Origin: Cristatella mucedo
Lineage: Eukaryota > Bryozoa > Phylactolaemata > Cristatellidae
DNA: 64,000 nt
Reading direction: 5' to 3'
NCBI GenBank assembly: GCA_009760855.2
Contig: WPIO01000050.1
Location: 2,852,501 to 2,916,500 of the forward strand
Positions 49,858 to 59,579 of the stretch are shown here, piece by piece. Numbering within the stretch: position 1 is the first letter of the stretch; each line of letters starts with the position of its first letter. The position numbers were made by a program, and so were the translations under genes. The notes under the pieces were generated by a model. It made no database searches. It saw only the letters and a list, made by a program, of their open reading frames with translations, and was not told where the DNA came from.

Positions 49858-50235
49858 GCCGTCTTGAGCTGCTACTCCCGTGCTACTCAGTACCTCTACT
49901 GCTCCCCTGACTCAGCTATGCTTCTTAGTTTCTCTTTGTTGCTTAAGATTAAGTCTGTTGGCTCCCGAATGCGTACTGAAAGCCGCTTAGGCTGTGAGTG
50001 CTGGTTTGGTCTAGCGGTTAAGGTGATCGCCCCGACCAAGGTCTGACTGAGGTCGTTGGCTCGAGCCCCGAGGCATATGTGAAGCGCCTGAATAGAGATT
50101 AAGTTCTCTTGGGGTGCTATATAAATGAATTATATTATTAATTATATTATGAGTGCTATGCGAAACTCTCCAGCGGTACAGCCACATACTCTTTGTGGCT
50201 TTGTGGAGTTACAGACGGAGATACGTTAATCTGTA
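49858..50235 (-). repeat. R3 repeat split by a SINE
   Basis: 49858-50002 and 50150-50235 are the two halves of a reverse R3 copy, with SINE family 1 copy b between them. Confidence 0.8.
50003..50149 (+). mobile_element. SINE family 1, copy b
   Basis: Head GGTTTGGTCTAGCGGTTAAGG shortened to its A box TGGTCTAGCGG, B-box region GGCTCGAGCCCC, hairpin tail, then ATTATATTA. TGAGTGCT flanks it on both sides (49995-50002 and 50150-50157). Confidence 0.88.
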
Positions 50236-50320
50236 AAGTGCTTAGAAAGAGATCAAGTTCTCTGAGGATGCTACGCAAGCATATTGCTATTAATATTAGC
50301 ATCAATAGATGGATGGCGGC
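50236..50320 (+). mobile_element. diverged LINE 3' hairpin tail
   Basis: GTAAAGTGCTTAGAAAGAGA...TCTCTGAGGATGCT then AT-rich sequence to 50460. Confidence 0.6.
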
Positions 50321-50536
50321 AAGCTTTACTTTCTCAAACTTAACGATAATATAACTATATTATTAATATATTGATTATAATTACTAATTATAGTGTATAT
50401 TATTACTAATATTAATATCACTATTTTAATTAAATAATAAACTATTTTTAATCCAAACAGATAGTTCATCGCTCTTAGAAAACCCGAGGGCAGGAGGACG
50501 AGGAGGCTGGAAACTGGTGCTGCTGCTTAGCTTGGC

Positions 50537-50719
50537 ATGAAGAAGCCAAGCGATGACCTTGGCCTTGTGAGTCGGAGTGAGAACTTGCTCTTTTCATCCA
50601 CTGATCAAACAGGAGCCAAAACGGCTAAGCCACCCGATGGCTTTGCTGACCAACCTGGCAGCCAAATTCGTCGCCGGCTGCAAAGGCTTAATGGAAATCC
50701 CAAGCGCATCATCTCTTAG
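50537..50719 (+). other. short coding-like ORF, unknown
   Basis: Sixty codons, MKKPSDDLGLVSRSENLL onward, containing KPPDGFADQPGSQIRRRLQR. Mixed composition and an acceptable start context, but no homolog recognised and no neighbouring exon. May be chance or a transposon ORF1 relic. Confidence 0.2.
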
Positions 50720-51026
50720 GCTTTGAGGAGATGCAGACGGAGACACAAACACGCTCACACAAGTAAACGCATGCACACATAGCACACGCGTGGTTCGACA
50801 GCCAGCCAGGGCCACTCGCTAACAAGGTTTAAATATTGTGTGAACTCCATTGTCACGATTGTTTTCGTCCACTCTCTTCGTAGACTGCGTCATTTTCCGT
50901 TCCGTCCATTGCATTTTTAGTCCCACAAATGCATTCAAAATGATTCAAAAAGCGGCAGTGCATTCAAAGCAGGTACTTTTTTTAGCGCAATATCAAAGCA
51001 ACAAATTAACCTTCTATGTATGAGCC

Positions 51027-51028
<2 letters not shown>

Positions 51029-51109
<81 letters not shown>

Positions 51110-51115
51110 TCTCTA
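51029..51115. repeat. CT microsatellite
   Basis: About 85 bp of CT. Confidence 0.95.
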
Positions 51116-51119
51116 TTAC

Positions 51120-52085
51120 CAAACCCAACATTTTCGGGGACAAAAGGGGGCGGTAAAATACGCGGTAAAATACAGTACTCGGCTACACCATAACCCTCAT
51201 CACTACCACCTGCATTAGTAAAGCGGTGACGGAGCGGCGCATGTGCACCAGGCGGGGGCGTGACTAGCCGCAGCCCCGATCTAGAGCGCACCGGTTTCTA
51301 GAATGTCCTTGTGCTTCTCGCTAGCACTTGCGGCCTGCGTGGCCCCGAGTTGAACTCGCAGCTATCGGCGGCGTCGGGCTGCTGCTGGCTTGCTTCTGCG
51401 ACGGAGGCGGCAGCAGCTTAGATTCTAATGCTGCGATGCAGTCGCGACACGCTCCTCAACTCAAGGGTCGCCTCAAGCGGCGTTGACCCGCTTTCGTTAC
51501 CGCTTCGAGCCGCCTCCATTGGAAAGTGGAATCGCTCCTAGAATGCAATTATTTCCGAAGAAAAAAAAAAGGAAAAAACTGATTCACGGTGCGTAGTCGC
51601 GAGGATGCCATTGGAATCCCGAGTTGCGCACCTCGGGCCGTCAGGCTTGTTGCCTTTGCGAAGTATACGGTTTTCTTTTTTAAAATAGCGATAGCTCACG
51701 CATGAGTTGAGTCGAAGCGGAATTACTGAAAATCATTTCTTGGCGAACCTTTGGTACGCCCCCGAATCTTTCTGACGAGAATATCGCAAGCAGCGCCCGT
51801 TCAGCAGAGATCTCATTCATGAGAAAGAGAGAGGGAGTGGGGCTTAAGGAAGTCCAGTGAATAATTTCACCGAGGGCTTTAGACTTGACCAGGCGAAACT
51901 TTTTTAAGGCTAAACTCGAGTCTTTAATTGAAACTCCAACACGGCACGCAGAATCCAGAGTATCGCGATGCCTCATTTCAAAAGTAGCTGCACAACCCAC
52001 CGCTCCTTAAGGCCTTTTCCCTTTCGCGTGAACTGTACTTTAATTACTCAAGCTGACAAAATGTGGCATACTAATTACTCAGTGT
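51120..52085. other. no gene recognised
   Basis: Unique sequence. The minus ORF at 51680-52000 (106 codons) has ordinary composition but no recognised motif. Confidence 0.35.
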
Positions 52086-52089
52086 GCAT

Positions 52090-52262
52090 GCACTGTACCT
52101 GCTGCTAACACTGCTTCTATTGCTTATACTGTGCCTGCTGCTTGCGGATGTTACCATCAATCCTTAAGTAATGCTCTCCATATATCATCTGTAATGTTCC
52201 TAGAAAGAGATTGAGTTATCTAAATGCGCTACATTAAATATATAATAATAATAATTAGTATT
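52090..52262 (+). mobile_element. diverged LINE 3' tail
   Basis: TGCCTGCTGCTTGCGGATGT...CTAGAAAGAGATTGAGTTAT then AATAAT; same variant as 11280-11472. Confidence 0.6.
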
Positions 52263-53190
52263 GCGGCTTACCAATTGAGATTCTTTTTCTAAAAATGTAA
52301 AACGGCCTACTAGGAACTTGGTTCTAATGGAGTAATACATACATTTGTGTTTCTTTCGAATATTTCTGTAATTATTGTTGGCATCCATGCAAGGCTTTGA
52401 AACTCGATCCAGTAAAGACTCTTTGAAAAATTTACCTTTTTGGTGGATTAAAAACTGCAATCATGTTAGAAGAATTGCGATCAATCTATTGGGCACAGCT
52501 GCTTAATGTGCGTGGTCTGCAATCGCTTCGTGGCGAGACAGTAAATAATAATTTCACAACGGAAGCGCTTATAAGGGAATATTTTAGAACCAGAGAGGCT
52601 CGATGATCAAAGGAGAATCCTAGTAAAAGAACGTGCATTCGGATACTGTTAGATAATGTGAGACCAAGAGAGGTACATCCTTCTGGACCGGGAAGCCATC
52701 ACAAGGATTTACGTCAATTTAGGTCCGCCGACTTTAATTATTACTGTCGACCCAAAATCGTGTACACACGGAAGGAGGCATAACTTTCAGATCTTTCCAG
52801 CCAGTGGGAGATATTACCACTTACTCAAAGATATACGAACCCGTTTTTTAAGTTTACCATCAAGGAGCGATAGCGATCTTGGGCGATACATACATTTCAC
52901 AATTATCGTTAGCATTAATTAAAGGCACTTATGGACACCGGAACCGTTTCGCTTCAGTTGCACAGTAGCTCGGTTTTCGTCAGTGTATCTTGAGATACCA
53001 GTCGGCCAAGAAGCCCAGGAAGTGGGTGCGTAAGAAAAGCCGTGGGATTTGACGTAGGTTAAAGGACTAGCTAAGTGACAGGATTGAGAGGAATGGGTAA
53101 TGTGGGGCAAGAGGACCGCGACTTTTCTACGCGGTTGGTCTCTCACGTACCTGATCCGCATTAATCAAGCAACAGCAGGCAATATACACA
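52263..53190. other. no gene recognised
   Basis: AT-richer unique sequence; only short ORFs. Confidence 0.4.
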
Positions 53191-53194
53191 CAAA

Positions 53195-53905
53195 AGCTCA
53201 CCAGGCCTACCGGCCAGCTACCTACCAGCCAGGCCTACCGGCATGTGTAATCAGTCACTTACAGCTGGTGCCAAACTCTACAGCTAGACTTGTGTGTCAC
53301 GAGCGTCGCAGTTGTCATATCACACCACTTCTCGCCAACCTGCACTGGCTACCAGTCAATCAACGGATCGATTTTAAGGTTTTGTCGCTCACTTTTAGGT
53401 CACTTCATTCTTTGGCTCCAGCTATCTCTCAGATCTACTCCCCCATCACGCCAAGCTTCGTACCACCCGCTTTTCGGAATCTAGCTGTTTACCAATACCT
53501 CGTACAAACCTCAAATCCTTTGGAGACCGCGCATTTAGTTCGTACGCTCCCAAAGCCTGGAACTCACGCCTGACTTGCATCACAACATCTCCTGACTTGA
53601 CCACATTTAAAAAAAAAATTAAAAACGCACCAATTTGGAACAGCATTGAGTGGGTCCCTGTGATTAGTCCTTGATGTGCTTATGCGTGCTGACACTGTGC
53701 ATGCTGCCACTAACCACATTTGCATGCTGACCCTGTGCATGTCACCCATAACCATATTATTCATTTTGTATGTTTTCAAGCATGATTTTACTCCCATTCA
53801 ATTGCATTTTCCTTTGCAGCAGATGTAAAGCGCCTAGAAAGAGATTGAGTTCTCTGAGGGCGGTTTATCAAGCGAATTATTATTGTTATTATTATCACTA
53901 TTATA
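53195..53905 (+). mobile_element. LINE 3' fragment
   Basis: Frame holds HITPLLANLHWLPVNQRIDF then KVLSLTFRSLHSLAPA, 3' UTR, hairpin and ATT-like tail. 5'-truncated with a short CAGGCCTACCGGC duplication at its left end. Confidence 0.85.
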
Positions 53906-53984
53906 AGAATAGTATATTCGCTTCCCACATTCACTCTAGCACTAGTCTCACTCCGCATATGGGAATACTCCGCCTATGAGCTGG

Positions 53985-55505
53985 CTTTAGAGCTAATCAC
54001 TCCACAGAGTCAGCATTGCTTCGGGTATACAACGACCTACTTAGGAATGCAGGCATGGGTAGAGTGTCTCTGCTTGTTTTGCTTGATCTTTCGGCAGCTT
54101 TTGATACCATCGATCACAAAGTTCTTCTAGAGCGCCCCTCATCTCGCCTGGGCATCACTGGCACTGCTCTGCAGTGGTTCAGGTCCTATCTCAGTGGGAG
54201 ACTCCAGAGTATTGACGTGAATGGACAAAGATCCTCTGAAGTACCTCTGAAATATGGAGTACCTCAGGGCTCCGTGCTAGGTCCGGTTCTTTTCACGGTT
54301 TATACTCTGCCTCTTGCTGATGTGATTGCCAAGCACAATCTAGGCTTTCACTTCTATGCGGATGACACTCAGTTGTACCTTTGCTTTGATCCCTCCCAGC
54401 CTTCGAGCACCTCAAATTCTCTAAACTCACTAGCCGCATGCATTGATGACATCCGCACATGGATGGCAGCACAATTTTCTATAACTTAACGATGATAAAA
54501 CTAACTTATTAGTTATGGGCAAACCCAGTGTGATCCAGAGATTGGAAAGGCTGACTCTCAAAATTGGCTCTGCCAGCATATCTCCAGTTGAATCAGCTCG
54601 AAATCTAGGTGTCATATTCCAAAGCGACCTCTCGTTAGACGACCATATCAGCTCCACAGTCAAATCAGCCTATTTTCAGCTTCATAACATTGCTAAAATT
54701 AGGGCTTGTTTAGATAAAGATACCACGTCAAAGTTGGTCCATGCATTCGTGACATCCCGTCTCGACTTCTGCAACTCACTGCTTATTGGCCTACCAGCAT
54801 GTGCGATCAGGCGATTGCAGCTGGTGCAAAACTCTGCAGCTAGGCATGTCTGTCGTGAGCGTCGCAGTTGCCACATTACTCCACTTCTCGCCGACCTGCA
54901 CTGGCTACCAGTCAAGCAACGGATTGACTTCAAGGTTTTGTCGCTCACTTTTAGGTCCCTTCATTCTATGGCTCCAGCCTATCTCTCAGATATACTACCC
55001 CATCAGGCCAAGCATCGTACCACCCGCTTTTCGGAATCCAACAGTCTAGAAATACCTCATACAAACCTTAAATCCTTTGAAGACCGTGCATTTAGTTCAT
55101 ATGCTCTCTCCCAAAGCCTGAAACTCCCTCCCGACCTGCGTCAGAACATCCCCTGACCTGACCACATTTCAAAGGAACCTAAAAACACACCTATTTATGA
55201 CAGCATTTAGTGGGTCCCTGTGATTCGTCCTTGATGTGCTTGTTCGTGCTGACACTGTGCATGCTGCCACTAACCACATTTGCATGCTGACCCTGTGCAC
55301 GTCACCCCTAACCATATTATTCATTTCGTTTGTTTTTCAAGCATGATTTTACTTACCATTCAATTGCATTTCACTTTACAGCAAATGTAAAGCGCCTAGA
55401 GAGAGATTAAGTTCTCTGAGGGCGCTTTCTCTATTAGGGCGCTTTATCAAGTGCCATTTGCCGGCCCGATTATTAGTATTATTATTATTATTATTATTAT
55501 TATAA
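53985..55505 (+). mobile_element. best-preserved LINE copy: RT to 3' tail
   Basis: Frame 54016-54489 encodes LLVLLDLSAAFDTIDHKVLL, LGITGTALQWFRSYLSGRLQ, GVPQGSVLGPVLFTVYTLPL and GFHFYADDTQLY. After one frameshift near 54477, 54515-55156 continues with GKPSVIQRLERLTLKIGSAS and DLHWLPVKQRIDFKVL. These are the RT palm motifs and C-terminal domain of L2/CR1-group LINEs. The endonuclease is missing (5' truncation). The tail carries a duplicated piece of the hairpin before the ATT repeats. Confidence 0.92.
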
Positions 55506-55550
55506 GAATGGCCATTTGCCGGCCCGATCGTATTCTTGTAAGCGGAGTCG

Positions 55551-55552
<2 letters not shown>

Positions 55553-55591
<39 letters not shown>

Positions 55592-55780
55592 TTTGTTGGT
55601 TATTTATATTTATATATATTATTAGTTATATATATTAGTATTATTATTATATATTATATATTGTATATATATTAGTATTATTATATATAGATTATATATA
55701 TATTATATATATATTATATATATTATATATATTATATATTAGTTATATATTCTATTAGTTATTAGTTATATATTTATTAG
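55553..55780. repeat. GT then TA-rich low complexity
   Basis: About 35 bp of GT, then about 190 bp of TATATTA variants. Confidence 0.9.
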
Positions 55781-56094
55781 GAAAGGCTGCTATAGACACG
55801 CATATATAAATGAAATGCCGCCTGCTGTTGGGACCCGAATGTGTGCATTCGGTGTCCTGGCAATGTTCTGATAGCAGAACCACGTGCAGGCTAGACGAGT
55901 GTTACCTGTACTTGTTAGAAGGCCCGTCACGAGTTTTCATGGTACTTGGGCTACATTTTAGAGAGCTTCCGATCGTTCACACCTAATGTGCGAGCTTGCC
56001 TGTTTTAGGACTAATTGCACGTGATCGAGGTCGGCCGCACGTCTTGAATCAAGCAATTTTGATGCCAGCGTCCTAGGCTAGCTCGTAGCTTTGA

Positions 56095-56250
56095 CTCGAG
56101 CATATGAGGTAAGGTGCTAGCTTTTCACGACCCAGGGGTCGCGGGATCGAATCCTGAAATGGGCAATCCTGTATTGCCAACTGCAGGCGGTGGTGATAAG
56201 CCGTTCACGGCTCTTCTGCCGCAACACAAACGAGGCTGGTAAATCACCTT
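56095..56250 (+). mobile_element. SINE family 2, copy d
   Basis: AGGTAAGGTGCTAGCTTTTCACG head, B box GGATCGAATCC, body TGCCAACTGCAGGCGGTG and CACGGCTCTTCTGC. Confidence 0.75.
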
Positions 56251-56420
56251 TATTGGTCAATTCTGTACACCTCGCAGTAACCGGAGCGAACGCGGTCAAG
56301 GCCGCTAGGGCCGCTGCGCTCAGATATATGTGAGGAGCCTAAATCATTCGCTCTTTACTTTACCACCGGTTTTAAGGCCAGCTGTATGGTGCCCGCAGTT
56401 CAGGGCCCCAAGCTCTGAGG

Positions 56421-56694
56421 TGCAGGGCCCGAGTCCTGAAGCACGCGTCCTGCAGCACGCGTCCTGCAGGGCCCGAGTCCTGCAGGGCCCGAGTCCTGCA
56501 GGGCCCGAGTCCTGCAGGGCCCGAGTCCTGCAGGGCCCGAGTCCTGCAGGGCCCGAGTCCTGCAGCACGCGTCCTGCAGCACGCGTCCTGCAGCACGCGT
56601 CCTGCAGCACGCGTCCTGCAGCACGCGTCCTGCAGCACGCGTCCTGCAGCACGCGTCCTGCAGCACGCGTCCTGCAGCACGCGTCCTGCAGCAA
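56421..56694. repeat. two-type minisatellite
   Basis: Six consecutive 16-bp units GGGCCCGAGTCCTGCA flanked by 14-bp units GCACGCGTCCTGCA (two on the left, about nine on the right). Confidence 0.92.
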
Positions 56695-57130
56695 TAGCTG
56701 CCGTACTCGTGCTGTGAGCGAGGCGCAAGCCCCTAGGGCTCCTCCTCTGCCGCACCAGCGTTGACGCTTTTGAGACTCAGTCAGTCTTGGCAGACTTGTC
56801 ACCTCCCCGCACGAGATCAAATCCCTGCGCGACTCGCTGTCAGCAGCAGCCTGCGCGAAGACCGCGCTTTGACGGAGGCTGCTTTCGCGAGCTGCCAGTG
56901 CACGCCGCCTCCGCAGCTCGTTTTCTCTCCGCCATTATTTGGCAAGCCCAATTTTTGAGCTCAGCGCCAAACGCGCGACCCGGGCAAATAATTGGACACC
57001 TTCGTGACGAAGGCTCCTTGCGCTGAACCGCCGCGCCGCAATGCTGAGCAGCGCATATCGCGCGAAGCCAGCGTCACCGCCCGCGCGTTTTCCAGCGCTC
57101 GCGAGACGCAGCCGGCGTCGCGCATCCAAG

Positions 57131-57132
57131 CG

Positions 57133-57202
<70 letters not shown>

Positions 57203-57205
57203 CTC
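57131..57205. repeat. CT microsatellite
   Basis: About 75 bp of CT downstream of opsin B. Confidence 0.95.
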
Positions 57206-57401
57206 TTCGGCTGCAAGCTCCTAAGCGGCGGCGCGCGAAACACTGCCGCGGCTAGCCGAGGCAGCGTCGCGCCCGGAGGTAGGATCTCCTCCACGGGCAG
57301 ATGCGAAATCGCGTCGAGTCGCGTCGTTCGAGCAAAGGCAAGCCGACGGCCAGCCGATCGCGACGCCTCTCAAATTGGAAGCCAGCGCGTCGTGCGCCTC
57401 G

Positions 57402-57821
57402 CTAGGCGCAGTCCGCGTGCGGCAGCGGTGGCGTCGGCGGCGTCGGCGGCGTCGGCGGCGTCGGCGGCGTCGGCGGCGTCGGCGGCGTCGGCGGCGTCGG
57501 CGGCGTCGGCGGCGTCGGCGGCGTCGGCGGCGTCGGCGGCGTCGGCGGCGTCGGCGGCGGCGTCGGCGGCAGGGGATCTCTTGACTCCTCTCGGGCTGGC
57601 CGTCCGCGCATGAGCAGTCGTGACTTGATGGCTCGCATGAGCCGCTCGTTGGTGAGCAAGTAGAGAATCGGATTCAGAAGCACGGAGGTCTTGCACATCG
57701 TGGCCGGTATTGCCGTCATCACGAGCGATATGTCCTCGGGGTTCCCGAACGCGGACCAGAAGCTCACGACGGCGTACGGCGACCAGCAGACGATAAAGGA
57801 CGCGCTCAGCAGGAAGCCACG
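57402..57821 (-). CDS. opsin B, OPN5-like: last exon (TM6-TM7 and PPT-repeat tail)
   Basis: Begins after TTTTGCAG in phase 0, the same position as opsin A exon 5. TM6 is SASFIVCWSPYAVVSFWSAF and TM7 IPATMCKTSVLLNPILYLLT, with the retinal-binding Lys at exon residue 44 and an intact NPxxY. The cytoplasmic tail runs IKSRLLMRGRPAREESRDPL, then about 15 PPT units, then LPHADCA and a stop. SFWSAFG.P and the CWSPYAVVS helix closely resemble OPN5. No TM1-TM5 exons were found between here and the right edge, so they lie beyond 64000 or are lost. Confidence 0.85.
   Translation of the reverse strand, partial: RGFLLSASFIVCWSPYAVVSFWSAFGNPEDISLVMTAIPATMCKTSVLLNPILYLLTNERLMRAIKSRLLMRGRPAREESRDPLPPTPPPTPPTPPTPPTPPTPPTPPTPPTPPTPPTPPTPPTPPTPPTPPLPHADCA
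57426..57570. repeat. 9-bp coding minisatellite (GGCGTCGGC)
   Basis: About 14 near-perfect 9-bp units inside the opsin B last exon, read on the minus strand as Pro-Thr-Pro. Confidence 0.95.
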
Positions 57822-57959
57822 CTGCAAAATTAATAGGAATTATTATTAGTAATCATTCTAGTAATTATAATATATATATATATATTATAAGTAATATATG
57901 TAATATATTTGAATTACTATTCTATCGACAGTGAAAACAGACCTCTGGATTGCAACCCA

Positions 57960-58091
57960 AAAGTAGCACCTCAATGGGTACTCCTCCCAGGTCACTACTA
58001 TACACACTGAAAATGAAGCAGGTCAAGAGTCAAGTGATAGCGTCAGCACGCACAAGCTTACAAAAGACTGTTCACATAGACTAGACTAGTC
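57960..58091 (-). mobile_element. LINE remnant, part 1
   Basis: GCGTCAGCACGCACAAGCTT matches the reverse LINE 3' UTR; interrupted at 58092 by the SPIN-like element. Confidence 0.55.
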
Positions 58092-58284
58092 CGGTGGTTC
58101 TCAACCTTCCTAATGCCGTGACCCTTTAATACAGCTCTTCATGTTGTGGTGACCCCAACCAACCATAAAATTATTGTGTGCAAAATGTGGAAATGCGTGT
58201 TTTCCGATGTTCTTGGGCGATACCTGTGAAAGGGCCGTTCGATTCGCATAAGGGTCGCGAACCGCAGGTTGAGAACTACCACTG
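58092..58284 (-). mobile_element. SPIN-like non-autonomous hAT element
   Basis: 193 bp bounded by terminal inverted repeats (GTGGTTCTCAACC on the left; GGTTGAGAAC then CACTG on the right). Internal blocks CCTTTAATACAG, ATGTTGTGGTGACCCC, CCATAAAATTATT, TGTTTTCCGATG, CTGTGAAAGGG and GGGTCGCGA occur in the same order as in the SPIN family of hAT transposons, whose short elements I know from several tetrapods. No transposase is present. Flanking 8-bp duplications are degraded. Confidence 0.85.
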
Positions 58285-58480
58285 GACCAAACGCTTTGAG
58301 GTACGCGGAGGTTTTTCAGCTCTTTTTTAATGCCCTCAAGTCAAGAGGACATCGTGAAGTGAGTCGGCTGTGAAATTTCTGACTTCGGGAAGCATACAAA
58401 CGGAAGGCTTTGTCGTATTACAAACTGCAAGCCTTCGGGTGGAACTCCACAAGAAAAAGAGGTCCTCAGCATCCAATGGT
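58285..58480 (-). mobile_element. LINE remnant, part 2
   Basis: The reverse frame recovers KAFRLYAS-like sequence, then CPLDLRALKK, the end of LINE ORF2. Confidence 0.5.
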
Positions 58481-58747
58481 CCGTGATGAGCCGCGATGCC
58501 AAGTAGGAAAACCTCTGCTATTTTTATAAAGTAATTGGCTCGCTGCTCGGCGTGTTCGCGTGCGCGCGCGTGCTTGTTGCAAAGAGCCACTGCCTTTCCT
58601 TGAGCTTTCCTTTGCGCTCTTTTCGCTATTTGAATAGCTCGAACGCGAGCGACACGTAGCGGCGTACTGCGGATCCCTGTGTGCAGTGGGCCAAACAGAG
58701 GCGGAAAAAATTGGGACGCCGTTAAGTTCGTCTGAAATCACCGCGTG

Positions 58748-58845
58748 CAATAATAATAATAATAATAACAATAATAATTCACTTGATAAAGTGCCCTCAG
58801 AGAACTTAATCTCTCTCTAGGCGCTTTACATTTGCTGTAAAGTGC
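58748..58845 (-). mobile_element. LINE 3' tail
   Basis: AAT repeats, CACTTGATAAAGTGCCCTCA, GCGCTTTACATTTGCTGTAA. Confidence 0.85.
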
Positions 58846-59006
58846 AAGATTCCGGGCCAGCAACCTTTGGGAAAAAGCCCGCGAGAAGCCATTTTCATTA
58901 AGGACGGAGTGAGTCTGATTATGGGGGGGGGCCAGTCAGAGCAGAGAGGCTCATCTTTTCTGACATAGGAAAAGGAAAACACGGGGCTACAGCACAGTGC
59001 ATGAAA

Positions 59007-59043
59007 AATCCTAAAGCTTAATTAATAATTAAGCTTTAGGATT
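59007..59043. repeat. perfect palindrome, 18-bp arms
   Basis: Arms AATCCTAAAGCTTAATTA (59007-59024) and its exact reverse complement (59026-59043) separated by one base; embedded in ATTAA-rich sequence. Confidence 0.95.
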
Positions 59044-59579
59044 AATAAATTAATTAATTAATTAATAAAATAATAATAATAATAATAAGCTTGATAAATT
59101 AATAAATTAATAGCGCCTGGTTTTTGGGGAGTGAAAGCTGGCGCGTTAAAGCAACCATAGTGGCAATCAAGTAGCATCTTGGCTCAACTTTAACGGGCGT
59201 TGTGGATTAAAGATTGCGACGGACAAGCTGACGACTACCCGATTTGAAGAAGATGACCTGGATGAGAGCATGTATATGAACTAGAAGACCTGAGTTGAAT
59301 CACGAGTGAAGCACGAGTGGAGCGAGTTGTTACCACGGCGACCGCGCGCTAGCAGCACGACGAACAAACGGGATTTGTCGGTATGCATGAAGTAACAACA
59401 ACCGCCCCCCCCCACTGAACGTATCGACGGGATTGGCTATAGGGTGTGCAAAAAGTGTCTCTCCCCCCTCCCCCAGGTTCGGGGTCTAGAAATGGCATAG
59501 TCGGTTCGACGAATTAACGCAATCCGCTCTAATTAAGCAATAATCGATAGGAAATAGGTGCTGCCGAGCCCATGTTTCG

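Noticed and set aside
54016-55156. Host gene with reverse transcriptase domain
   Set aside because: Flanked by the repeated LINE 3' UTR and hairpin, frameshifted, and multi-copy in the window.
56421-56694. CRISPR array
   Set aside because: Directly abutting 14/16-bp units with no spacers, in a eukaryotic genome.
57041-57613. Plus-strand Ala/Ser or Arg-rich ORFs over the 9-bp array
   Set aside because: They are antisense readings of the repeat; the minus strand continues a genuine opsin TM7 in frame.
58336-58771. Upstream exons of opsin B
   Set aside because: The minus-strand frames contain no TM4/TM5 or ECL2 motifs; the left part is LINE-derived.
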